A stretch of DNA of 64,000 nucleotides, from positions 248,001 through 312,000 of the forward strand of contig JAPMOS010000003.1 in assembly GCA_027972325.1 (NCBI GenBank), read 5' to 3'. Below are positions 22,501 through 34,719 of this stretch, piece after piece. Made by a program: the position numbers and the translations under genes. Numbering within the stretch: the stretch's first letter is position 1; each line of letters starts with the position of its first letter. Origin of the DNA: Paratrimastix pyriformis (lineage: Eukaryota; Preaxostyla; Paratrimastigidae). The notes beneath the pieces were generated by a model. It had not been told where the DNA came from. It made no database searches and saw nothing but the letters and a program-made list of their open reading frames with translations.

Positions 22501-25500
22501 GCCTCCTCGCTGCGGCTGGACACGGCCGCCCTGCGGATGCACTTCTGCGGGCTGGTGGCGGCCCTGCTGCGGTTCTGCTTCCCGCCCCCCAACAGCCCCC
22601 TCGGGCGCCTCAACAGGCAGATCGGGGCCCTCTGCGCACGGGTGGGCTTCAACCCGCCCCCTGGTCTGGCTGGCCCACCCCCGCCAGCATCTCATCGTCA
22701 TCCTCGAGTCACCCACTCACCCCGGTGCCTGGGCTGGGCCTGGGCTGGGCTGGGCTGGTTCTGGGCTGCAGAGATCGTGCTGCACGTCAGCTTCCGGTCG
22801 CTGCACCGGTTCCGGGCCAACCTGCTGCAGCGGACCTTCGAGTGGTCCTCGGACTTCTTCGCCCCGCCCGCGCCCCCGGCCCCGTCCGGGCCTGCCCTCG
22901 CCTCCACGGCCGCGCCGGGCGGGCTGGCGGCGGGGCTGGCGGGGGGTGCCGAGGGTGCCGAGGCAGCCCGGTACACGGTCAACCCGGTGCTGCAGCACCA
23001 GCGGATGCAGAGCCGCCAGAGCCAGCTCCACCTGGTCCAGCTGGTCGACTGCTGGGTGGTGGGGGCCCTGGGGGCCCTCCTGCAGGGCCTCACCTTCCCG
23101 CTGGCCCTGGCGGGCGGCCCGGCGGTGGCCGGGGGGGGCCGCGGGGGCCTCGACGAGGACGAGGACGAGGGCGCCGCCCCGGGGGGGTTGGCCGAGGGCG
23201 ACGAGGACCCCCGGGCCGACCGGGCCCTCTTCTACCGCTGCTTCGGCATGTTCTCCCGGATGCTCCGCCAGTGGCGCACCCAGGTCCGGCCCGCCCCCAC
23301 GCCCCCGCCCCTGACATACACCACTCGTGTCCCCGCCGCTCATCTTCCACCCGATGCTTGGGGGCCGGGCCGGGCAGATGGAACCCGTTCCGCAGCTGCG
23401 GGCTGCTGCGCTGGGGGCCTTCGTCAACCTGCTGGAGGCCAACGTCGAGCTGGGCTTCCCCGTGCTGCTGCACCTCCTCAGGCGCGAGGTCCGCCCCCCC
23501 GACCACACCGCCAATCCGCCCCATCATCGCCGTCATTGCAATCCCACCCGGCATCGGCCCAACTCACGTGGTGTGGCTGTCCCGGGCCTGCTGCTGGGCG
23601 GTCGTGCGATGATGCAGGAGTCGCCCGACATGACGGCCGCCTTCATGGTGGTCCTGGGCCGCCTCCTCCGCCGCCAGCGGGCCGGCCAGGCCGCAGCCCA
23701 GCCCCAGACCCAGACCCAGACCCAAACGCCCCAGCCCCTCCCGGCGGCGGGCCGGTCGGCCGGGGCGTTGTTGCCCCCGGGGGACAGCCCCAAGGCCGCG
23801 GCGGTCAAGCAGCAGCCCCCACCTGCCGCCGAGGGGCACGGGGCCGGGGCGGCCGGGGAGGCGGAGGCCCCGACGGTTGTTGAGCTGATGGGGCGCCTGG
23901 GCGAGCTGCTCCTGGTGCCGCCGCCCCTCGAGGCCGACCCGGCCAGGCGGCGTGCCCCCATGCTGGGCCCCGCGGGCAGCGCCCTCTTCTACACCCTGGC
24001 CGACGTGGCCCCCATCGCCGGTCTGGGCCGCTCCCCCTCATCCCCTTCCCCCATCCTCCTCCTTCTCCCCCCCTCAAAACCCGGTTGTTTTTCACTCATC
24101 GGGCGGCTGGCCGCGGGACGGGGCGGGGCGGTGCAGATGGGGACGTGCTGTCCGGGGCGGCCCTGGGGCTGTACGACATGCTGGGGCGCCCGCTGGAGGT
24201 GCTCCGCGAGCTCATCGGCCGCGAGGTGCGCCGCACCGGTCCGCCAGCCCCTCCTGGCCGCCCTGCCTCCCTCCCCCCTCCCCCCGGTCCCCCCACCACC
24301 AGCCGGCCGTCCCACCACCCTGTGCTCATCGACATATGCTGGTTTGGGGGGTGGCGTGGCTGGCGTGGCTGGGGGGCAGAGTTCGCCGAGACGCTCTTCC
24401 GGACGAACAGCGTGGCCTCGAAGATGGTGGCCGCCTACTGCCGGGCCAAGGGGGCCGGCTATCTGGAGGCCACCCTGGGCACCCTCATCCAGGAGCTCGC
24501 CGAGAACGACGTCGACTTCGAGGTCTCCACCCCCCCGGCCCTCGCCCCCCCTCCTGCTGCTCCGTCCCTGGGGATGCCCGCCTGACCGAGCTGTTGGTGT
24601 TCTCCGGGCGGGTGGGGCCTGCCGTTCCGCGACCAGGTGGACCCCGACAAGCTCGACGGGGCCGAGGGGGTCGCCGACCTGGGGGCCAACATGACCTGCC
24701 TGCGGGCCGCCACCCAGATGGCCGTCGAGCGGATCCTCGCCTCGGCTCCCGTCATCCCCTCGTCCGCTGGGCCAGCTCTTGCCCCTTCTTCCCTCCCGGC
24801 GGGCCGCGTCCCCTGCCACCGGCCCTTCCCCCATCGTTGCGTCGTGACGGTACTGACGGCTGCTGATGGCGGCGGCGGGTATGTTGGCTGCGGCTGGGGG
24901 TGGGCAGGGGCTTCCGGGCGATTGCCCTGTGCATGCAGGAGACCGTCGCGGCCAAGTTCCCCGAGGCGGTGGCCATCGCCCAGGCGGGCTTCTTCTTCCT
25001 GCGCTTCCTCTGCCCCGCCCTCTGCGCCCCCGAGGCATTCGGGGTCGTCGCCCAGCGTCCGTAACACTCATGTGCCCCCACATGCCCCACGCATGCCCCA
25101 TCTGTCCACCGCCAACATGCCCCATCATGTCCCAACATCCACCAACAGCCACCAACATCCACCAACATGCCCCATCATGCCCCAACATCCACCAACATCC
25201 ACCAACATCCACCAACATCCACCAACATGCCCAACATGCCCCAACATGCCCCCCATTGTCCCATCATGCGGGCTTCTCCTGCCGGTCCCTCTGCCGCCCT
25301 CCCCACCGCCCCGGGACAGCGCTGCGGTCGAAGAGGCTGCGCCGCGGGCTGACGCTGGTGACCAAGTGTCTGCAGAACCTGGCCAACGGGATGCCCTTCG
25401 GCCGGAAGGAGCCCTACATGGAGCCCCTCAACGATCTCATCAGCCAGTACCGCGGCCCCGTCCAGGCCTTCCTCGCGGACCTGGTCGGCACCCCCCGCCC

Positions 25501-28500
25501 CGCCCGAACCGCTCCCCACCCAGACCCGCGTCACCCGCGTCACCGCGTCACTCACGGCTGCCCCTGGTGGGCTGCAAGCAGGCTGCCGTCCGGACGGGGC
25601 TGCCCTCGCCGCCGCCCCTGACGGGGCCCCTCGTCCGGAGCCTCTTCGTGGCTCCCCAGCCGGGCGCCCCCGCCCCCGAGGGAGCAGCCGAACCCGGACC
25701 TGCGCCCAGCCCCAGTCCCCGCCCCAGCCCCAGCCCCAGGCCGGCCGAGGGTCCCCCCGCGATGGCCGACCCGCAGGCGATGCGGTACCTGGTGACCATG
25801 CTCAGGCTCCTGCACACCCACCGCACCAAGGCCCGCCCCCTGCAGGCACCCCGCGGGAGCCTTGCAGCCCTGCTCCCTCGTGCGCCTTACTCGGCCGCCC
25901 TCTGATTCTCCCTTCTCATCTCCTCCTCCTCCTCCTCATTTTCTTCCTCTTTCCTCCTGTTCTTCCTCCTCTTCTTCCTCCTCTTGCCCATTGCTCCGTT
26001 TGGTTCTGGGCAGGTCGTGGAGGCCCTCCAGGCGACCGCCGCTGCGGTTGCTGCCCCTACCGGCAACTCGCCCGCGGTCCGCCAGGCCATCTTGAACCTG
26101 CCCCTGCCCCTGCCCCTGCCCCTGCCCCTGCCCCTGCCCCTGCCCCTGCCTCTGCCCCTGCCCCTGCCCCCTGTCCCATTCCATCGCGGGCCTGCCTTCA
26201 TCCGCTCTCCGCCTGTGATCCCTCCCCCCAGGCCGCCACCATGGCCCGCCTCGGCGACCTTCTTCAAGCCCTGGTCCGCCGCCCCGCCAATCCGCCCCTC
26301 CTCCAAGCTCTCCCCTCCCCCCTGATGGGCTGACGGTCCTCTGGCGGTTGGTGGTTGCCCGTGCGTGCAGGGCGCCCCCGACGACGTGGCGGCCGCCCTG
26401 GGGCTGGGGGCCGCCCCGGGCCACCACACCCACGGCTCGGGCACCCCGGGCGCAGCGGGCCCTGGGCCGGCAGCCTCTACGTGCCCCGCCCTCGAGACCT
26501 GTCCGCACCCCCCTCCCCGCCCCCTAGGCTTCCCCCCCTCTGCCCTTGAGACCTGTCCGCATCCCCTCCACTGTCCCTCAATGACGGGGCCGAATGTGGG
26601 GGGGCGTGGATGGGCGACGGCACGGGGCGGTGGCGGGGCAGTCCTGGCCGCCCACCGGCACACCTCGCTGGCCATCGGGCAGCCGGTGCTGGGGCCGCTC
26701 TTCTACCAGCACGGCCGCTCGAAGGCCGGCCGGCCGGTCTTCTACCTGATCGCACGCCGCCTGCCCGTCGTCCTCGGGTCGGCCGGCCCCTCCGCAGCCC
26801 CCGCAGCAGCCGCAGCCCCGGCGGCCCCCACCGAAGAGCCGCCAGCAGACAGCCAGCACCAGCAGCAGCAGCAGGGGCCCGAGGGTGACGGGGCAGCGCC
26901 CAAGGCCACCGCCGGGGGCCCGGACGGTCCGCCCTGCCTTGGCTGTCCTTGGCTGCCCTTGGCTGCCCTTGGCTGCCCTTGGCTGCCCTTGGCTGCCCTT
27001 GGCTGCCCTTGGCTGCCCTTGGCTGCCCTTGGCTGCCCTTGGCTGCCCTTGGCTGCCCTTGGCTGCCCTTGGCTGCCCTTGGCTGCCCTTGGCTGCCCTT
27101 GGCTGCCCTTGGCTGCCCTTGGCTGCCCTTGGCTGCCCTTGGCTGCCCTTGGCTGCCCTTGGCTGCCCTTGGCTGCCCTTGGCTGCCCTTGGCTGCCCTT
27201 GGCTGCCCTTGGCTGCCCTTGGCTGCCCTTGGCTGCCCTTGGCTGCCCTTGGCTGCCCTTGCCTTCCGCCCGCCATCGGACCCCGCCGTGCGCCTCACCA
27301 CCGTCCCCCTGCTGCACAGCCGTCGCGCCCACGGCCTCGCCTGCCGCCTGCCCCCCGAGCCCGGCCGCTGCCCCCCCTCCGGCGGGACCCGGCCCCGCAG
27401 GCCCGCAGGACCGGGTCCGCTCCCTGATGGCGGCCGCCCAGGCGGCCGTGGCGGCCAACCCGGAGTGGGTCCTGCTGCACATGGTGCGCACCCTGATGCC
27501 CCACTGGGGCCGCCCCTACGACCTGGTCGTCGACTGCACATTCGCCGAGGTGATGCCCTCCTTCACATGGTCGCGACCACCCTCCCTCCCATCCCACCCA
27601 TCCCCTCCATCCCTTCCGCCAGCCCCTTCCTGTCCTGACGTCGCTCTCTCTGGCCGTGGGGGACTCTTCTGGGGTGGTCGCAGGGTGGCCCGGCTGCGAA
27701 AGGTGCTGCCCGACTGCGCCCGGGAGAGCGCCAAGATGTTGTACGTGGTGGCCCCCAACGCGGCCGTGAAGACCTTCCTCAAGCGGATGCCCCGCCAGCT
27801 GGCCACCCCCAAGCAGCTGGCCGCATGGGTGGCCTTCTGCCCCGAGCACGCCGCCCTGCAGGCCCACCTGGCCCCGGCCGAGGTGCCCGCCGACCTGGTC
27901 AGGATGGGGGCCCGCCTCGAGGCCATCACCGAGTCCTTCGCCCACATCACCCGCCTGGCCGGGCACACCGTCAAGGAGTGCGCCCTCAGGTCTGGCCCCG
28001 CCCCCCCCCCCCCCCCCCCCCCCCCATCGGCCCCCCAGCTTGAGCCCTTACTTACCATCCTCATGGCCCGGCCTATTGACCCCCGTGGGGCGATGCAGGC
28101 TGACGGCGACCCACCTGGTGCTGCTGACGCCCCGGGACACGATCGGGGGCCAGTCGGCCACCCGGACCGACCTGACGCCCCTGAGCCACGTCCTGGGGGC
28201 CCAGCCGGCCCCCACGGCCAAGCACCCCACCCAGTTCCTCGTCCGGCTCCGCATCCCCGGGGCAGCCCCGGCACCACCGCCTCCGCCCCCGGGGAGCGCC
28301 GCCGGGGTCGCCCAGGGGACCGGGTCGGCAGGCCAGGCCGGGGGGGCGGCGCCCAGCGAGGGGGCCGAGGAGGAGAAGGACCGGGATCGGGAGGAGCCGC
28401 CCGAGGGCGACGAGGCCGAGCTGGGCGCCGACGAGGTGGCCCTGCTCCTGCGCAGCCCCCAGGCCGACCGCATCGTCGAGGTCCGCCCTGCCCCTCGAAT

Positions 28501-31500
28501 CGCATGGGCCCTCAGACAGACAGGGGCCAGCCGTGAGAGGGCGCGGGCCAGGTAATCAGCACCCCACCCCCCCCCAACGATCGGGTCCACGAGCTCGCGG
28601 CTGATTGGAAACCATTCTCATTGGGACAGTATTCTCATTGGGACAGCGAGTGCCCCTTTTGCGGCGCCGCGTAGACAGCGTGACAATTGTTCACACAATT
28701 GTGCGCTGGTCCCCGCGCCGCGCGCTGTGCCCCCCGTGGGGGGTCGCAGGTTTAACCGCCCTTAGCCTCCAGAGGAATAGCACCGGGGCGGGTGCCCACC
28801 AGCCCCCGGCCGATCCACGTGATGCGCCCTGGCCGACAGGAAAATTATGGGACCTCTGATGATGATCCACACAGGTGGGGATCGCGGCGCGGCCGGGATG
28901 CCGGGATGTGTGACGGGTCGCTTCATCATCCCGCGGGTTTGACCGCGAAACCACCCGTGCCGTGCCGTGTGCCCCCCCAGCGGGGGCCGGGGCGGCGCCC
29001 CACCGCCGCAGCGCACCCGTCGCAGTCGATCCACTTCGCGTGCCTCGTCCGACCAGGAAATTATGGGAGGGCCATTCATAATGCCTTTTTTTTGTGGATG
29101 GGGTGGGGTGGGGTGGGGGGCTGCAGGCCTTGCTGCGGGCCATCCGGCGGCACCAGCAGCGCACCCAGGACGCGGCCGACGAGAGCAACATGCTCGCCGC
29201 CCTGCAGAAGGCCGCCGGGCCCTCGGGCAGCAGCCCCGAGTCTGTGCGGCCTTGCATCCCCGCTGCATCGGGTGGCCGGTGGGCGGCCTTCCTCTGACCC
29301 ATCGCGTGCACCCCTCTCCCACGCCCCTGGTGCAGGTCGGTTGGGGTGCTTGGCGGGCCCGGCTCGCGGCCCGGTCTCGGCGGGGCGGGGGCCAGCGGTG
29401 GGGTCGCCTGCCCGGCGGCCGACCACCCTGTGCTGCTGCAGCTGGGGCTGCTCTCGCTGGGCAGCGGGCTGCCCCTCGTCCGCTCGGCGGCCTACTTCCT
29501 GCTGACGGCCCTCTGCCCCCGGGCCCTGGTGCCCCCCAAGGGCGCCCTCATGCTGCCCGCGCCGGCCCTCCCCTACGGCGACGTCCTGGCCGGGTTGGAG
29601 GTCCGCTCGGCCCATCACCGCCCGTCTCCCCCACGCCGCCCGCCCCGCATGCCTGGGTGCTGACTCTGGGCTGGGCTGGGCTGGGCTGGGCTGGTCGCAC
29701 TGTGCTTGGGCGCGGATGTGGGCGGGCCGGCAGGAGTGCCCTCTGGTGCAGCCCCCCGAGCACGCGCTGCCCTTCGCGGTGGCCCTGTCGACGGCCATGG
29801 CCACGGCCGTCCCGCAGATCGCCTGCCCGCTCCTGGGCGACCTGATCGACTGCATCGGCCAGGTCCGCCGCTCCGGCTGGCCGGGGGCGCGGGTCCCGGT
29901 GGCCACGCGGTGATGGCGGATCGGGCGGTGGGGATGCTTACTCTCCCTTCCGATGCCCCTCTGCTGCCGGCCCTCGTTGGCTGCCGCCGTGGGTGTGCAG
30001 GTGAGTCCGCGGCTGCGGGTTGAGGCGCTGCACTACGCGGCCCCGTGGGTGGACCAGCTCAGGCGCCAGTCGCTGGCCGGGCCCACCGGCGCCCAGGCCC
30101 GTGGCATGGAGCTCCTGGTGGGCCGCTTGGTGCGTGCCACGGTCGAGGAGGACCAGGCCCGGGACGGGCTGCTGGCCCAGATCTGGCCCCGGATGGCCGG
30201 CAGCCCGCTGCTGGCGGGCCTGGCCCTGGACGCCTTCCTGGGCCTCTTCGAGCAGGCCGCCGCCTCGGGGCCGGCCGCCGCCGCCCCACAACCGACCGGC
30301 CCGGCGGGCGGGCTGCTGGACCCGTTCCGCATGGAGGAGATCATGAGCGCAGTCGTGGTGGCCCTCGCCACGGGGCCCGCCGCCGCCCCTCCAGCTCCGG
30401 TCGCCGCCCCAGCCACAGCCGTGGTGGCGACGGGCCCCGCCCCCGGTCACGCCCCGGCCACCACCCCGGGCACCTCGGCTGGCGCGGCCTCGGCCGAGCC
30501 GACATCGGGTGCCCCTACCCCATCCCCAGCCGCCCTGATGGCCGAGTGCCTCTTCGCGCGCCTCTTTGTCTCGCCGCCCCCGGGGGCAGCCCCCGCTTCA
30601 CCGGCCGGCCCCCAGCAGCAGCAGGCCCCATCTGCTGCGCCCGGAGGGGCGGGTGCGGCCGGGGTCTTCATGCCCCGGATGCAGGTGGCCCCGCTGGTCA
30701 AGAGCCTGGCCGGGCTGTGCTTCCAGGGGCTGCTCGACGGCCGCGCCCCGACCCACTTCGCCCGGGTGGGCCAACTGGTGGCCATGTGGGCCGGCACGGG
30801 TTCCCGCCGCTTCCGCTGCGTCGTCCGCATGCCGCCGCCCTCCGCAGCCACCCCTCTCGCCCCCCTGGCCGCCCGCACCCACCCCGCACCGCTGGCCTCA
30901 CCCATCCCGTTGCTCCTCTGGGGGGCGCGGGGGGGGCGGCAGGTGCGCGAGTTGGCGCTGAACTTTGTCCACGGGCTGAAGGCCTCCATGGCGGCATCCC
31001 CCCAGGCGGCCGCCATCCACAGGTCCGCCGCCCGCCCGGGGTGCCATGACCGCGGCACGCAATGACCAGCCCGCCGCCCTGGGGTCCGCGTCCTGTGCTC
31101 ACCACCAGGCATTTCCGCGTTTCCTGGCGGGGCGGGCGCAGGGCGGTCACGGAGACCCTGTGCAGCATCCCCTTCCAGCAGATCTTCTACGGGGCCACCG
31201 CCTCCGCCCCCGCTGCCCGCGGCGCGGCCTCCGCTCCATCGGCGGCCCCCCCGTCGGCTGGCAGCGGCCCCGCGGCCCCGTGCTCCATGGCCCAGGTCCC
31301 CCGCCGCCCCGCCCCATCCCAGGCCCCACAGCGGGCGCGCATTCACACCACCGGCCCGCTCACTCCTATGGGCCCTTCTCGGCCTGGGGCGCCCCTGGGG
31401 CGTGCAGGCGGGGCTGCTGCAGACGGAGGTGCTGGTGCGGCTCTTCGTGGCCCTCATGCAGGCCGCCGCCCTGGCCGCCCCGGGCCCCGGGGCCCTCGAC

Positions 31501-32522
31501 CATCTCGAGGCCGAGATCGGCGCCTGGCGCAGGTTCGCCCTCCGTCCCTCCCTCCCCACCCACCCCACTGCCAACAGGCCAGAGCACAGCTGTCGCTCCG
31601 GCGCATATGCACGCATGCCTCACCTGCCTCGCCGCCCACCCGCCCCTCACCGTCCCCCCCCCCCCCCCCCCCCCCCCAGGATGGCGCTGGCCTGCGCGGA
31701 CCTGCTGACCCAGCCGCCCCCCGCCGGCTGCGCCTACGCGGCTCCCTCCTGCCTGGAGCTGCCCCGGGCGTACCCCGACCCGCGGTGGGCGCTGCCCTTC
31801 GGGTGGCCGGCCCCCGGGGCCACCATGCGCTGCGACGGGGGCACGGCGCTGCCCCTGCAGCAGGGCCGCAGCTTCGCGGTGCTGTGCCTGCTGGCCCCGG
31901 GGGCCCTGCCCGTCCTCCGGGGCGGCCCCGGGGCGCCCGCAGCCCCGCCACCCGCGGGCACGGGCCTGCCCTACGCCACCCCGCGCCTGGTGCGGATGGC
32001 CGCCACGGCCCTCGAGCGCTGCCTCCGCGAGCCGCAGGGGGTCTGCCGCCCGGGTGCTGTGCCCCCTTCGATGACCAGGCGGCCTTCTCTTCGGGGGGAC
32101 CGGGCGCTGGCCGCCGAGCACAGCGCTCATCTCATCATCGCCCGCGGCCCTGCCCTTTTGGGGGTGCTGACAGGGCCGGCTGGGGGTTGCCCTGGCGGTG
32201 GCCTGCTACTGCATCCGACTGACACGGGCGCTGGAACCGGGCGACCCGCTGGTGGGGCGGCTCTTCTGGGTGGCGCTGGCCCTCTGCACCTGCCCCGAGG
32301 CCGACCTCTACAGGCTGGGGCTCCTCTGGCTGCGGGGCCTCCTGGCCCTCATGCGCCCCGCCTTCGCGGGTCCGCCCCCCGAACGCGCATCATCCCCCCT
32401 CATCTTCCTCGCCGCCTCTACTTCGTCATCATCATCACCACGATCATCGCCATGATCAATCATCCTCCACCACCTCCTCCTCATCCTCCACCACCACCAC
32501 CTCCTCTTCCTCCTCCTCCTCC

Positions 32523-32579
<57 letters not shown>

Positions 32580-33633
32580 GCAGCATCCAGTGATCATCCA
32601 GTCATCATCCAATCATCTTCCATTCACCATTGCCATGGGGTCGGGACAGAGTCGGGCTTGGAGGCGACTCTGCACCTCGCCCGGGCGGCCGCGCCGGCCC
32701 TGCACCAGGGGTGGCAGGCCCTGGAGGCCCAGTGCGGCCTCAACTGCGGGCCGCAGCACTTCGGGACGGGGCTCAGCGCCATCATGCTGCGGGGCCTCTG
32801 CTTCGACCAGAGCCCCGCCCCGCTGCTGCAAGGCCAGGCCCTGGGGGCGCCCCTCGACGAGCAGCTCGACCAGCCGCCGCCCGACGAGCCCATTGCCACC
32901 GGCGCCGAGGGCCCCCACGATGCCTCGCCCGCTGGGGGTGGGGCGACTGAGGATGACCCCCAGGCCACCGCTGCTGCTGGTGCGGGCGGGGAGGACTGGG
33001 CCTGGGCCGAGGGCCCGGCCGACGCGAGCGAGTCGGATTTAGACGGCGACAGTCCCAGCAGCGCCGCCATGCCGGGGGCTCCTGCCCCCGCCCGCCCACA
33101 GCCCCTGGCGGTGGTGGACTGGGGGTGGCTCTACCTGGGCGGGATGCTCCCTGCCGGGCTGGTGCCCCCCTCGGCCGAGAGCCAGGCCCTGGGCGCGGCC
33201 GGCACGGCGGCCCTGCTGCGGGGCGGCGCCGCCGAGCCCATGCGCGGCTGCACCCTGGGCCTGCTGGCCGCCCTGGCGGCAATCTCCGTCCAGCAGCAGG
33301 GTCGGCCGCACCCCCCGCCCTCCCTCCCCTCACCCCACCACTCCCCCCCTCCACTCGCCCCCCGGCTCGACTGTCGCGGAGGGTCGTTCTCGTCGTTCGT
33401 GCCCATTTGGTTGCGTGGGTCTCCATGGGGACATGCGATGATGATGTGCGTCCGCCCCGGGTGGCGCAGGCCTTGACCGGAGCGTGGCCCCCTACCTGAC
33501 GCTGCTGGGGCCCTTTGTCCCGCCCCGGGCCGTCACCAAGTGGCTCACCGCCCAGTCTGCGCCCCCCGCCGCACGGTTCCCCTCCACCCTCTGGCTCCGC
33601 AATGCCCCCTCCCACACGGCATCGTCCTGGTTG

Positions 33634-33664
<31 letters not shown>

Positions 33665-34528
33665 TCCTGTTCTTGCTGCTGCTGCTCCTGTTCTTGCTGC
33701 TGCTGCTCCTGTTCTTGCTGCTGCTGCTCCTGTTCTTGCTGCTGCTGCTGCTGATGTTGTTGTTGATGTTGTTGTTGTTGATGATGTCGATGATGATGTT
33801 GATGATGATGTTGATGTTGTTGTTGTTGTGGGGCCAGGCTGGGGCTGCCGGCCAGCAGCGCCACCTCGATGGCATCGGTGCTCTTCACCCGGGAGCTCTT
33901 CAGCCCCGCCGCCGCCCCGCCGCCCACCACTCCGGGCAGTCCGGCAGGCAGCCTGTCCACCGCCAGCCCACCCGCCACCCGAGCGGCAGGGCTGGTCTTG
34001 GCGCTGCTCATGGCCCTCCTGCAGAGTCTGCGCCGCCCCTGCCCATACGCTCCCTCACGGCCTTGGCTAGACCTCCGATCGGACGACGAGAAGCGCCAAG
34101 TCTATGAGTTCCTTTCGGAGGGCGTATCGCTCCTCCCGGGGCTGTTCCACCCCGTCTCGTCCATCATCACCCCGCAGCTCACCAGGGTCTGCAACCGTTC
34201 TCGAGCCTCGGAACTGACGACGCCACGCCGCCCCCCCTGACAGGATATTTCGATGCCCTCTTCGGAAGGCACTGGCGACCCCAGAGCGGCCTCTCTCCTG
34301 CAGCAATCCGCCCTGCGGGTGTTGGAGGCGCTGGTCCTTGATCAGCAGCGGGAGGGTCGCACCACCCCGGGAGGTCCGGGCCGCTTTTCCGTCTCCAGAT
34401 TCCTCGCCGAGAATGGTTTCTCGGGCATCCCACTCATGGGCACGTTTGACCTCTCGATGGAGAAGAGGCTCGAGCGGTTTGGGTTGGTCGCCCAAATTAT
34501 TCGGGCGGCCGTCGCCGATCCCTCTTGA
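16560..34528 (+). CDS. Neurofibromin-type Ras GTPase-activating protein
   Basis: Predicted to switch off Ras by stimulating GTP hydrolysis. Early exons by frame: 16560-16636, 16698-17010, 17055-17508, 17606-17665, 17764-17912, 17998 onward; many follow. The ATG at 16560 is the one that keeps frame across the first GTCTGG intron. RasGAP region, about 24.3-25.5 kb: the arginine finger in LFRTNSVASKM (codon 24400-24402), FFFLRFLCPALCAPEAF, and LANGMPFGRKEPYMEPLNDL. A Sec14-like module follows (LFYQHGRSKAGRPVFYLIARR, then LMPHWGRPYDLVVD) with its PH-like partner up to about 28.5 kb. HEAT-like C-terminal blocks match neurofibromin: LLSLGSGLPLVRSAAYFLL, VYEFLSEGVSLLPGLFHPV and a FLAENGFSGI end. Domain order is that of human NF1, so this is a true orthologue candidate. 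Introns use GTC donors and carry several minisatellites. Confidence 0.93.
25076..25262. repeat. Minisatellite CCAACATCCA/CCAACATGCC in a neurofibromin intron
   Basis: Irregular units of about 10-14 bp rich in CCAACAT fill most of the 25057-25319 intron, which separates two exons of the RasGAP domain. The junction rebuilds AQPLRSKRLRRG, matching the family, so the array is intronic. Confidence 0.85.
26096..26172. repeat. Hexamer (CCCCTG)n in neurofibromin
   Basis: About twelve tandem CCCCTG units, apparently within an intron between the RasGAP and Sec14 regions. Either strand reads as Pro-Leu or Gly-Gln/Arg dipeptides. Confidence 0.8.
26938..27258. repeat. Decamer minisatellite GGCTGCCCTT, about 32 copies, in a neurofibromin intron
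   Basis: An almost perfect 10 bp array of about 320 bp. It lies in the 26927-27319 intron, which starts GTCCGCC and ends GCTGCACAG, in the middle of the Sec14 module. The uniform units suggest recent expansion. Confidence 0.92.
28481..29126 (+). other. Long neurofibromin intron with internal repeats
   Basis: At 646 nt this is far longer than neighbouring introns and contains AT-richer blocks. ATTCTCATTGGGACAG occurs twice near 28613-28648. Two longer related units (about 28711-28855 and 28955-29070) both include GTGCCCCCC, a cATCCACgt-like step and end with CAGGAAATTATGGGA or a close copy. This looks like a decayed insertion or local duplication. Confidence 0.6.
32440..32585. repeat. Triplet microsatellites (CCT, CAT, CAG) in a neurofibromin intron
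   Basis: Adjacent CCT/CCA, CAT and CAG triplet runs within an intron that starts GTCCGCCCCCC shortly upstream. Confidence 0.8.
33627..33832. repeat. Compound microsatellite (GCTGCTCCTGTTCTT and GATGTT units) in neurofibromin
   Basis: Pyrimidine-biased GCT/GTT triplets pass into 18-21 bp units and then TGATGTTGT-type units. It lies between a GTCTGC donor-like site and an acceptor at about 33837. The minus strand gives a false poly-Gln/His protein. Confidence 0.8.
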
Positions 34529-34593
34529 TGTACGAATAATTTGTCGGATCATCATTCATTTTCGAAGAGAAGTGTAAAAAACACAGATGCGAC

Positions 34594-34667
34594 CAAACTG
34601 CGGAAATTCAGGTGGGGGCCGTACAATAAATTGCAATTTCAACCCTCCTCCATCACGTGGCAGTCTG
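34594..34667 (-). promoter_or_regulatory. SECIS element in the 3' UTR of selenoprotein W
   Basis: Read on the minus strand: CAGACTGC (34667-34660) pairs with GCAGTTTG (34601-34594), an 8 bp lower helix with one G-U. An internal loop (CAC against ATTTCC) follows. The SECIS quartet is GTGA (34656-34653) facing TGA (34610-34608). Above it GGAGGAGGG pairs, with mismatches, with CCCCCACC, and the apical loop carries the conserved AAA. Order and spacing match the eukaryotic SECIS. It lies about 50 nt past the stop codon of the selenoprotein gene, as expected. SBP2-type binding is inferred. Confidence 0.82.
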
Positions 34668-34719
34668 GAAGCATCGCCATGTCTTAATACGTACTTCTAT
34701 TCCACTTCTATTCCAGTGG

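Noticed and set aside
26365-28536. 723-codon plus-strand frame with a ten-residue repeat
   Set aside because: It reads through the decamer minisatellite, which lies in an intron; flanking exons belong to neurofibromin.
33492-33875. Poly-Gln/Asn protein on the minus strand
   Set aside because: Product of the triplet microsatellite in a neurofibromin intron.
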